A stretch of 11,146 nt of DNA from Conidiobolus incongruus B7586 (lineage: Eukaryota; Entomophthoromycota; Entomophthoromycetes; Entomophthorales; Conidiobolaceae): positions 1 to 11,146 of the forward strand of contig JNEM01017051.1 in assembly GCA_000697335.1 (NCBI GenBank). Reading direction: 5' to 3'. The notes beneath the pieces were generated by a model, which did not search any database, was not told where the DNA came from, and saw only the letters and a list, made by a program, of their open reading frames with translations. Below are positions 1 through 7,558 of this stretch, in pieces; position 1 is the stretch's first letter; each line of letters begins with the position of its first letter. The position numbers were made by a program, and so were the translations under genes.

Positions 1-939
1 TTTAATATTTTATAAACTAATTAAATTTTTTTATAATAATTTTCTTTCTTATAAGTTGGTTTTTTAATTACCTAAAGCAATTATAATCACATGGGTTATA
101 ATTTAAGGAAAATATTAGATATAATAATCCTTTCTAGTTATTTTTAATAAAATATTTTTTTATAGCTTTAGATTTATATATTTTGCAATTATTATGCAAA
201 ATAATAGGTTTTCTGAAATTATAATTAAAATATTAATTAGAAATAGTTTTATTTAAAAAAACAATAAAAAGCTTACTATTAATTGATTTTCCTTCAAAAA
301 TTAAATAAAAATAATATATACTATTAAAATCCATTATAATAATTAATTATTATTTATTAAATACTTATTTAAAAGGATTTGTAAAAAGAGTTAATTTAAC
401 ATAATCTAATATCTTGATTTGTGTTTTGATATATGATTATATAAAAGGATCTAAAATTCTTCAATTTCAATTATTCATTATAAAAGCTTAGGTTTCTGGT
501 AATATTTTAATAAATTTTATTTAGTAATAACTATTTTAGCTTTTTTCTAAGTTTTAGTTAAATTATAAAATATCCATTTTATATTTTTATTTATTAATTT
601 AAGTTTAAATATTAATATATATAAAATACTAATAAAATTAATATTAAAATGTTTAGTTAATTCTCTAGCTAAAATTAAAAGATATTTTTCAATATATTTT
701 TTTACTTTATTAATAATTAAAAAAATAACAATTAAAATTAGTTTTTTAAATTTTAGCAAGTTTTAGATAGTTTCTCTCTTAGCCTTAAAGTAATTTACCT
801 AGCAATAAATTATTGATTTAGATAATATTTTATTACCAAATGTTGCTTGTAAATTTTGAATAATTTTAAAGGATTTATGGTTAAATTTTATTAATACCAA
901 AATTAAAGACTTTTGATGATTATTATTTAATTTAAACAT
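1..939 (-). pseudogene. Mariner transposase relic, C-terminus truncated by the window edge
   Basis: Reading leftwards from an ATG at 937-939, the frame gives mariner landmarks in order. An N-terminal helix-turn-helix ends in VNYFKAKRETI (about 800-765). A second helix-turn-helix, with RELTKHFNINFISILYIL then IKW and LT (about 670-555), resembles the mariner pattern R-E-L...I...T-V...I-L...W-x-P...L-T. The first catalytic position falls at 460-462, where Asp is replaced by Glu next to a stop where Trp is expected. The second falls near 190-192 (pattern LLFC-x-x-x-AK, Asp lost). The third Asp survives at 86-88 in NPCDYNCFR, in a different frame. The second and third sites are 104 bases apart; DD34D predicts 105, so one net base is missing. 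Several stops are TAG where Trp TGG is expected. The enzyme cannot be active. Confidence 0.8.
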
Positions 940-996
940 GATTAAATTAAACAACCAATTTTAAAAAATTAATTTTTTAATCAAAAAAATTATAAT

Positions 997-1013
997 ATAT
1001 ATATATATATAAT
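997..1013. repeat. Short (AT)n tract
   Basis: This is a simple AT dinucleotide run inside the mariner leader. It has no counterpart at the matching place in the second mariner copy near 9740, so it probably expanded after insertion. Confidence 0.7.
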
Positions 1014-1115
1014 TTAAAAATACATAATTTCTTATTTATTTTGGATATTTTTTTATTTAAAACCAATAATATATTTGAAAGATAAGAAATTAAAAAATAT
1101 CCCATTACTTCAAAT

Positions 1116-1620
1116 TCAAGATAATAAGGATAAATAATTTTATTATAAAATATTAAATTTGTTCAAATTTTAAGCTTAAAGATATATTTTAAAAAAATCA
1201 AAAATAATATATATTAATAATTTATATAAATTTGAAAAATAAATCATAATATATATTAATCTGAATTAATATTGATAAAAGGGTTATAATTTTTTAATAA
1301 TTAAAATTAAATAGATAATAAAGAATAAATAAAATTTAATTAATTTTATTAATTAATAGATTGATAAAAATATGATTTTAATAATTATAATTTAAAATTA
1401 TTGAAAAATTTTTAAAAAAAATTCAGTTTGAAATTTCAAAGGCTAAAATTATAATGAACTAAAATTATGGAAATGTTGTTAATATAATCTATTAAGATAT
1501 ATGTAAACTTAGTCTATTGAAAAAAAATAATAATCATTTAATGTAATATTTAGATCTATAAGTGAAAAAGTTAAATAAGAAGTTTATAATCAAATAAATT
1601 AAAATGGGAAATTAGGAGGA
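1116..1620. other. AT-rich intergenic DNA downstream of the p32/Mam33 gene
   Basis: This 505-base stretch separates the mariner 5' end from the stop codon of the p32/Mam33 gene. I see no open frame of note, no RNA gene and no canonical AATAAA signal on the minus strand shortly after the stop. It presumably contains the 3' untranslated region of that gene. Confidence 0.6.
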
Positions 1621-2461
1621 TTATTTAGTCTGAAAAAATTGGATACCGTTTTCAATCCATCTTTCATACTCTTTCTGCTCCTGATACTCTGCAAACTCTC
1701 GAATGAAATTCACTAAATTGTCATCGACTCCGTTGGATTCTAGATATTGTTCGAACCCTTCTTTGATATCCTATAAAATCATTAGCATTATTGGTTAATT
1801 AATGACTGATAAAGTTTACTTCAGGCAATTCGAAGAATGGTTCTGCATAGCTCTTGTCATAGTCCAATTGGAATTCAAAGTCGTGAGGTCCCAATTCACT
1901 GCGCTTGAGATCTAGATTTTGTACAGTGCGAATTTCTTCAATACCGTAATCATCTTTTAAAATTTCGAGATCGAAGAGTAATTTTTGCTTAACACCGTCC
2001 TTAGCAATAAGGACCGAAGCTTCGATGACGCTACCATCGTCATAATCGATCTCGTCCAAAAACTCTTGAGCTTCATCACCCAACTCATCGTGGTATTCTT
2101 CGTCATCCTCCGTCAAGTTAATATCGTCCAAATGGAACTGCACGATAATTTGGCCCTTCTTCAAAGTTTTGGTGAGTTCGATAATACCAACACCGTCCCA
2201 CCTATGGAGTTGGAAGCCGTTAGGTGGCTGAGGTTCTGAAAATTCTGCACTGGCATCCCTCTCTAATTTAAGTTCTTCAGACAAGGTTTTGACGATACGG
2301 TCTTGAGTCAATTGGATTTCTGCAGCTTTTAAAGTTTGGTTAGAGTTAAATAATCTAGTAGATACTGTTGTCAAAGGTTTTAACTTGAAATTATTTTTAA
2401 TTAAATTATTTGAAATGGATCTAACCATTGATCTATTTAATAATAAATTTAATTTTGTCAT
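1621..2461 (-). CDS. MAM33: Mitochondrial p32/gC1qR-family protein (Mam33-like), two exons
   Basis: Exon 1 is 2461-1820 (214 codons) and exon 2 is 1770-1621 (49 codons plus TAA), giving 263 residues, close to the usual family length (yeast Mam33 is 266). Residues 1-47 contain no Asp or Glu and are rich in Arg, Lys, Ser and Asn, a mitochondrial presequence. TRLF (35-38) suits cleavage after Phe38 by the R-3 rule. An acidic segment at about 117-142 matches the acidic loop of the p32 trimer. The end of exon 1 and exon 2 hold the family's C-terminal pattern: Y-G-I, GPHDFEFQLD, EQYLESNGV, then a helix with KEYERWIEN. Family members form doughnut-shaped trimers in the mitochondrial matrix and support mitochondrial translation and ribosome function (family knowledge). 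The ATG at 2461 is chosen because it gives the full presequence; Met12 is an alternative. The codons are GC-richer than the surroundings, as expected for a conserved gene. Confidence 0.9.
1771..1819 (-). other. 49-nt spliceosomal intron in the p32/Mam33 gene
   Basis: On the minus strand the intron begins GTAAAC and ends TTATAG, with a likely branch site GCTAAT about 12 bases before the acceptor. It is phase 0 and carries an in-frame stop. Removing it joins ...FFELPE to DIKEGFEQYL, which restores the p32 C-terminus. Without splicing the protein would end after four stray residues and lose its conserved last helix. Confidence 0.9.
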
Positions 2462-2813
2462 GATTAATATATGATCTAATTAATTTTAATTTTTATTGAT
2501 TTTTTTAAAGACTTGAGTGGAAATTTGAATTTAATCAATTTATTCTCAGAAAAGAAGTTATGGGATTGAATTTGCATAATTTAATTGTGAAAAATAATAT
2601 ATTGTATAATAGTAAATGAAATATAGTTATTATAGTGGAAAAAATTATATTAAGAATTTTAGAAATAAGAAAAATAAATTGTTGAACCTAGAAACAAAAA
2701 ATATTATTTAAAATATTTTGAAACTAAAATTATTTCGAATTTTCAGAGAATTTAAATTTATTTAGCATACTTCAGAAAATAATAATATATATATATATAT
2801 ATAGAATATGTAC
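2462..2813. other. AT-rich spacer: p32/Mam33 upstream region and tRNA 5' flank
   Basis: This is the 5' flank shared by the minus-strand p32/Mam33 gene and the plus-strand tRNA-Ala gene. I see no convincing TATA box or other motif. An (AT)n run of about 18 bases lies at 2784-2802, just upstream of the tRNA gene. Confidence 0.5.
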
Positions 2814-2886
2814 GGGGAATTAGCTCATTTGGTAGAGCGCTCGCTTTGCATGCGAGAGGCGCCGGGATCGATGCCCGGATTCTCCA
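2814..2886 (+). tRNA. tRNA-Ala, anticodon TGC
   Basis: The 73 bases fold as a complete cloverleaf. The acceptor GGGGAAT pairs with ATTCTCC and includes a G3-U70 wobble, the classic alanine identity signal. The D arm is GCTC/GAGC, the anticodon stem CTCGC/GCGAG around TTTGCAT, and the T stem CCGGG/CCCGG. The discriminator base is A, and no CCA or intron is encoded. The T loop is ATCGATG, with A where most tRNAs have T54; from memory plant and silkworm tRNA-Ala share this, so it is not a defect. Internal A and B boxes are present. It reads GCA and, by wobble, GCG. Confidence 0.97.
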
Positions 2887-2890
2887 TCTG

Positions 2891-2895
2891 TTTTT
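2891..2895 (+). terminator. RNA polymerase III terminator of tRNA-Ala(TGC)
   Basis: A run of five T begins five bases after the mature 3' end. This is a normal Pol III stop signal. Confidence 0.75.
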
Positions 2896-3028
2896 GTTGA
2901 TTTAAGCTATATTTTTGATTCAAATAATTTTTTAATCTTTACAATTTAAGGATCTGGTCAAATTTTTTCAAATACTACTATACATTATATTTTGATAAAT
3001 TAAACTAAATTATTAGCAATCATTTGTT

Positions 3029-3277
3029 TCAGGTAATGGATTTTAAAATTGATTTATATATCAATCCCAATGTTTTTTTATTTTTAATCATTCCAAGGTC
3101 TAATATTTGCTGATAACATATAGGTAGAGTACCAAAATAATGTGTCGTGTTTTTCATGTCAAAATACTTTAATGCATAAAATTCTAATAGTAGTAAAAAT
3201 TTTCTAGACGATAAATAATTAGTATATATGCTCAAACATGCATTCCAATTATCACTATTAGCTTCCCAACAATATAA
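3029..3277 (-). pseudogene. Orphan open frame of 82 codons, possible gene relic
   Basis: The frame is open from 3277 to a TGA at 3029. It has no ATG near its start; the first internal Met is in FDMKN. Its residues look more like a folded protein than the Lys/Asn/Ile noise of this AT-rich DNA: NWNACLSIY, then LLLEFYALKYFDMKN, then LPICYQQILDLGM, then KTLGLIYKS. The order WNA...Y, a helix ending in an M-K pair, then LPI...LG.I...K.L...I.KS vaguely recalls plant-type pentatricopeptide repeats, but this is a by-eye impression from about two repeats. I see no upstream exon or splice site. It could be a last exon or a decayed fragment. Confidence 0.25.
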
Positions 3278-3364
3278 TTATTAAAAAATCAATTAAATTA
3301 TTTTACTAGTTGTTATCTAATACAATCCATTAATTTCGATACTATTAAACTATGAAATTTTATT

Positions 3365-3400
<36 letters not shown>

Positions 3401-4517
3401 TGTTGATCATGTGAATTTAAAGTAAATATATCAGGGATTCTATATGTTTAAAAATTTGATCTTTCAATATTAAATTATAATTGCTTCATAAATTATATTT
3501 CATTTGTTGAAAATGATATATAAATCTTCATAAATAAATTTCAAATATATATACAATTTTGAAAATTCCTAATATAATAAATTAATTGATATAAATATCC
3601 ATATAAATTCATTAATGCTGATGAAAATTTTATTAAATTATTGAATTATAATAAAAAATCAAAATTTATTATTTTAAACAATTTAAATCTAAAAACCATA
3701 ATATATTCCAAAAATTTAAAATTCAATTAATTAATGAGCATTTTAAAATTCTTTAAATTTATAAATATATCAAAGATTCTGATTTTTTTGATAATTGATG
3801 CTCTCAGTGAATACACCTTCATGTTGTCACATATCAAACTTTGAATATTAAATGATATCAAAGATTTAATGCAAAGTTTTTGATTTTATCAGTTTTTACT
3901 ACAAAATATCATATTATAATTGGTTTCTTGTGTTGAATAAAATTTTTTTATATTCTAAGGTGAGAGAGAAATTAAATGATTTGAAAAATTAGTATTTTGT
4001 TTACTTAATTGGCTAAAATACATTTAATAAAATTAAAAGTGAAAGAGTGTGATGCATAAAATTTAAAATATCATTATTTCATATAATACTTAAAATTATA
4101 TTAAATATTATTAATTCATTTTCGAAACTTCTTTTAGCCATAATCTGCAAATTTTCAGTATTGGAAATTTAAGTGGCAATTTAAATATGTAATTAATGTT
4201 TAAATTTTTTATGCAATTTTAATTTTACATTAAAATTAAATATTGAATTCTTAAAGAAAATTATCAAAATATCAATAAATATTATATTGGGTCATATTAT
4301 TATATCATAATTTGATAATATGAAAAATATTGATTATTTTTTATTTTTGATATATTTTTTAAATGTAAAAATAAAAATAATAGAGGATTTTAGATCTACC
4401 AATTTTATTAATATGCATAATTAGACTACAATTAACATCAATTAAATTAATAAAAACAAAAATTTAAAATTAGTAATTAATCAATAGAGTGATATGATTG
4501 AAAATGGTAAAAAAATA
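3278..4517. other. Long AT-rich intergenic stretch
   Basis: About 1.2 kb lie between the orphan frame and the 3' end of the tyrosinase gene. It holds a (TA)n run at 3371-3395 and no RNA gene or coding frame I can defend. A slightly less AT-rich patch around 3780-3850 lies in a 53-codon open frame on the minus strand (3727-3885), which I did not accept as a gene. Confidence 0.5.
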
Positions 4518-4523
4518 TTTATT
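4518..4523 (-). promoter_or_regulatory. Candidate poly(A) signal of the tyrosinase gene
   Basis: The minus strand reads AATAAA here, 40 bases after the tyrosinase stop. The position fits, but in DNA this AT-rich the hexamer also occurs by chance. Confidence 0.4.
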
Positions 4524-4562
4524 ATTGAAAAATGAATTAATTGATTGTGAAGGTTAGTTAAA

Positions 4563-5816
4563 TTAATTTTCATTGGGTTTGTTGAAGCCTTTCAAACTTG
4601 ATAAGAAATCGATCTTCTTGTTATGTTCTTCGATGGTACGAATGGCTTTGGAAGTATCCATATCCATGTGCATAACTTCAGCCATACCCTTGATGACCGC
4701 AGGATTGATGGATTTGACCTTGGGACTATCAGTCTTCTTGAGTCCGTCCTTGTTGCCAGCTTTTGTGATCTTCTGAAGTGTGCCTTCCTTCTGTGCATCC
4801 ATGAGGGTTTTGATACTGGAGAATGATACGTTGTCAGGTGTGAGTTGGGTACCATTAACAAGTGGTAAAGGAGCACCATCGGCACCAGAAAGCATGACAC
4901 GAGTGTTAGAGGCGTAGGTATAGCAAAGGGGATATGCTGTAGTGTCGAACACTTTCCATACAGGTTCTTGGGGACCATTTGGGAAGTTCATGATATCGTT
5001 AGGGTCAGCTTGCTTAGGAGATTGGTAGTGTTCACCATCGTAGGTGTTGGCTATATCGGGATTTTGATTCTGCCACATCCACCAGTAGCGATCAATGTTC
5101 GCATGATGGAGGAAAAAGCCAGGATCGTTGGGGGATTGGGGAGGTCCTAAATCACCTTGAGTGTCACCCAAAAGTACATGGAAGAATCCATGATAGAGCT
5201 CGAGAGTCCAAGCGAATTGGGAGAAAACTTTGTATTCATTAACAATTGAATCCATTCTAGTGGTATCGGGCATTGGATCGACTTCGGGAGCGGGATATCT
5301 TACATCACCATTAGTGCGGTGGTAACATCTCTTGATGTTATGCTTTGTTGGATAGTTGACCTCGGTATAGGCGAATGGACCATTTTGGAGTTCCCAATTT
5401 GCGTCTCCATTTCCATTGCCACCAATGTACTGATCACCCAAAACTGGAGAATTATGAAGAGCTTGACTGTCTCTGGCCCAATCCCAATAAGGGATAACAA
5501 CATTAGGGTTTACTCTATTGACCAACTCTTGGAGGATATAAAGGAAGTAGCGATGCCATGGTAAAAACTGGGGACCTTGATGCACGTTATTATATTCTTG
5601 AATGTGAGCCCAAGCGAACCAATCCATATAACTGTTATAACCATCCATCTTAGCCTTGTACAAAGTTTGTAAAGCATTGATCCAATCATTTCGCTCTTGA
5701 TCAGTCATATCTCTCACTTCTTTTCTAACTCTAATAGTCTGACATGCTCCTTGTTGTTGACCACTGACCAATTGTAACAGTGGTAAAATAACTGATGTTA
5801 AAGCCAAAAATTTCAT
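4563..5816 (-). CDS. Secreted tyrosinase / polyphenol oxidase, type-3 copper enzyme, no introns
   Basis: The 417-residue protein is complete. Residues 1-19 are a signal peptide (MKFLA...LVSG, cleavage before QQQ), so it is secreted. The copper A site has H71, H79 and H88, in VHQGPQFLPWHRYFL. The copper B site has H209 and H213 in YHGFFH, plus H237 or H238 in DPGFFLHHANIDRYWWMW. E206, three residues before the first copper B His, sits where fungal enzymes keep their water-holding Glu. The next position after H209 is Gly210 rather than the Asn common in strong monophenolases, which may favour diphenol oxidation. Residue 77, two before H79, is Asn, so the Cys-His thioether of many fungal tyrosinases is absent. 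A Y-x-Y motif (299-301) marks the usual end of the catalytic core. The last 115 residues form a tail with two N-glycosylation sequons (N321, N329), a Lys-rich stretch and a Met/His cluster. The product oxidises phenols to quinones, as in melanin formation. Physiological substrate unknown. Confidence 0.95.
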   Translation of the reverse strand: MKFLALTSVILPLLQLVSGQQQGACQTIRVRKEVRDMTDQERNDWINALQTLYKAKMDGYNSYMDWFAWAHIQEYNNVHQGPQFLPWHRYFLYILQELVNRVNPNVVIPYWDWARDSQALHNSPVLGDQYIGGNGNGDANWELQNGPFAYTEVNYPTKHNIKRCYHRTNGDVRYPAPEVDPMPDTTRMDSIVNEYKVFSQFAWTLELYHGFFHVLLGDTQGDLGPPQSPNDPGFFLHHANIDRYWWMWQNQNPDIANTYDGEHYQSPKQADPNDIMNFPNGPQEPVWKVFDTTAYPLCYTYASNTRVMLSGADGAPLPLVNGTQLTPDNVSFSSIKTLMDAQKEGTLQKITKAGNKDGLKKTDSPKVKSINPAVIKGMAEVMHMDMDTSKAIRTIEEHNKKIDFLSSLKGFNKPNEN

Positions 5817-6307
5817 TATTATATTAAACTATAAACAGATATTATATTAAAAAATAACTAAGAGAAAACTTGGGTAATATTGACAAGTATACCCCAAAAA
5901 ATTAAATTAAGAATAAAATATAGTTTAAATCGAATTAATTATCAAGAATAAAAATAATTAATCCCTAACTTTATCAAAAATATAAAGTTTATAATCTAGT
6001 AATATACTGGGATATGTCTATAGTAATAACTGGCAAGGGAATAGGTTGTTTATATACTAGATTTTAACCTTAGTTTTATGCGTTAAATCAATAATAATAA
6101 AAGGATAATATAATTTCCCACTAATTATCTGGTCACAATTATGCAGAATATTATTTACACTCTACAATATTGTTAATCTTAAAACCTAGTACAAAAACTT
6201 TTTAATTCAATTATTTTGTAATTTTAAAAATAATTTAATTGGTTAAATTGACTTAATGAACCCTAAATTATAGGATTTATTGGACCAATTTAATTTTATA
6301 CCCATTA
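5817..6307. other. Upstream region of the tyrosinase gene
   Basis: This is the immediate 5' flank of the minus-strand tyrosinase gene and should hold its promoter and 5' untranslated region. It is AT-rich with no long open frame. TATA-like strings exist, but none stands out from the background, so I assign no promoter. Confidence 0.5.
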
Positions 6308-6487
6308 TCAATATGTATTTGATGGTTCGTTTAAATTAATGGCAAATTGAAAATCCAAATTCTCGAGCCTCTTGAGATAATATTGCAGAACCTCCCAATT
6401 CATTGACATATTTTTAACTGTATTGACGCCTATTATCAATTGAGGGATTATGGCGATATTAAAGAATGTATATGTCGGCGAAGGTGG
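6308..6487 (-). other. Short open frame in a GC-elevated patch, unassigned
   Basis: The minus strand is open from 6487 to a TGA at 6308. An ATG at 6409 would start a 33-residue peptide (MSMNWEVLQYYLKRLEN...). The upstream part reads PPSPTYTFFNIAIIPQLII. The frame uses C- and G-ending codons (CTC, AAG, GAG, CTG, GCC), like the real genes and unlike the flanks, and sampled G+C is near 37%. It may be a remnant exon, a short upstream open frame on the tyrosinase transcript, or chance. I do not recognise the peptide. A possible acceptor (TTTAG) lies upstream near 6502, but no in-frame join is evident. Confidence 0.25.
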
Positions 6488-6890
6488 CTACTTCCATATT
6501 CTAAATTTAAATTTAAATTTAAATTTTATTCTAATTATATTTGGGTGCGTTGACAATGAGCCAATTATTAACCTCATCTCCCAATATTGACTGTTTTGGA
6601 TCCTACCGAGTGAGTTGGATTTTAATAAAGTTGAAACCTGGAGTATTATTATGATCAAAAGATTTCGAGATGATGTAACTATTCACTTACTTTTTCCTAA
6701 ATCTCAGTTTTTGAATACTGCATAATGATCTACTTTTATTTGTATTCTTTAAAAGTGGATGTTATTTAGTTCCAATTGCCATGTTGGGGCCTAAAAGAAG
6801 TTACCTAGTTGGACAAAAAGTACCTTCTTAGCGATCCAAGGGAAGTATCATCTTTAAACGAGCCCATATTAAAATTTTTATGCCATTTTA
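6488..6890. other. GC-elevated non-coding stretch upstream of tyrosinase
   Basis: This stretch is about 40% G+C in a sampled line (6541-6600), more than twice most of the spacer DNA, but has no long open frame on either strand. It contains four tandem AAATTT units (6503-6527) and sits 0.7-1.1 kb upstream of the tyrosinase start. It could be a decayed gene, a distal regulatory region or a non-coding RNA. No RNA family is recognisable. Confidence 0.4.
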
Positions 6891-7224
6891 AAAAACGCTT
6901 AAAACTAGAGTTTTAACATTTTGCCTGATTAAAGATAACTGGATTCAATAATCTTTTGTAATAATTTGACAGTTCTATAAAAGAATTAGTCTGAAATACA
7001 AATTTTGACTTGTAAAGAAAGGTTGATCAAAAATGTTATATTATATAATATTATTGTAAAAGCCATTATTTTGCATAATTTTTAATATAGAATATACTGT
7101 TACTAGGGATATATTATGATATGTCTAATATTTAAATCGTAAAAGTAATTATAGTTTACTTGTTTATAAATTAAAATTCAATATATTCAAAAATGAGATA
7201 GAAATATTATCAACGAAATTAGTA
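6891..7224. other. AT-rich spacer
   Basis: I see no open frame, RNA gene or repeat here. Confidence 0.5.
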
Positions 7225-7558
7225 TCAACCATTCATAAATTTTATTAAGAATACAAGATTAAAATATTTAAATCTATAGAAAATGCTATTATGAATTATA
7301 TATTTAAATATTGCTTTATTTAAGTTATTTTTCGTCACATTAGAGACTTGTTCCACCAATTCTACATTGATCCCAACACCCAAGTCATATTTATTATTAC
7401 ATCTAAAAAATGAGTTCAATTTTAATACTTTTCATTATTCAAAATGTAATAATACTGATTGCCTTGAACAATATAATCTATTGATAAATTATTAACTTTG
7501 AAGTAACTGCAATACAGTTTGTTAAAAAAAACTTGATTCTCTGTATTATCTTCATCAT
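7225..7558 (-). CDS. Possible 3' part of an unrecognised spliced gene (two exons)
   Basis: Exon A is 7558-7456 and exon B is 7402-7225, separated by a putative 53-nt intron (7455-7403) starting GTATTA and ending TTTTAG. Splicing splits one Gln codon and keeps the frame open across both exons for about 92 residues to a TGA. Exon A reads DDEDNTENQVFFNKLYC...IVQGNQ and exon B starts CNNKYDLGVGINVELVEQV. Neither side reads through without splicing. An acceptor-like TTAG ends at 7559, so an earlier exon is implied, but I could not find one I trust. The last 30 or so residues are Ile/Phe/Lys/Asn-rich and may lie past the true end of the gene. I recognise no family. It may be a real small gene, a partial gene or a relic. 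Confidence 0.35.

Larger units (their letters stand above)
1..1115 (-). mobile_element. Decayed mariner-type DNA transposon (DD34D), 3' end beyond the window
   Basis: The minus strand carries the translated remains of a mariner transposase (see the pseudogene at 1-939), preceded by about 170 bases of untranslated leader, the normal length for a mariner. The outer 5' end is placed near 1106-1115 because positions 1085-1106 match 9665-9686 exactly in inverted orientation (22 bp) and the similarity fades just beyond. The 3' end and its terminal repeat lie left of position 1. I cannot fix the target TA exactly. The copy is dead, with many stops and at least one net frame shift. Family assignment rests on hand translation, but several independent motifs fall in the right order and spacing. 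Confidence 0.8.

Noticed and set aside
1985-2239. Plus-strand open frame opposite p32 exon 1
   Set aside because: It is antisense to a well-supported gene and resembles no protein. It is an artefact of the coding strand.
2814-2886. A54 in the T loop taken as a sign of a dead tRNA
   Set aside because: Both tRNA-Ala genes share it and all stems pair, with one compensatory change. From memory plant and insect tRNA-Ala also have ATCGAT here.
3371-3395. (TA)n run as a possible replication origin or regulatory element
   Set aside because: Several similar runs occur in this window (997-1013, 2784-2802, near 8665). It is simple-sequence noise.
3727-3885. Minus-strand open frame of 53 codons over a slightly less AT-rich patch
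   Set aside because: There is no recognisable motif, no supported splice sites and no ATG near the start. Such lengths occur by chance, though a gene relic cannot be excluded.
4573-5564. Several plus- and minus-frame ORFs inside the tyrosinase gene
   Set aside because: All overlap a complete tyrosinase frame with intact catalytic motifs. They are shadows.
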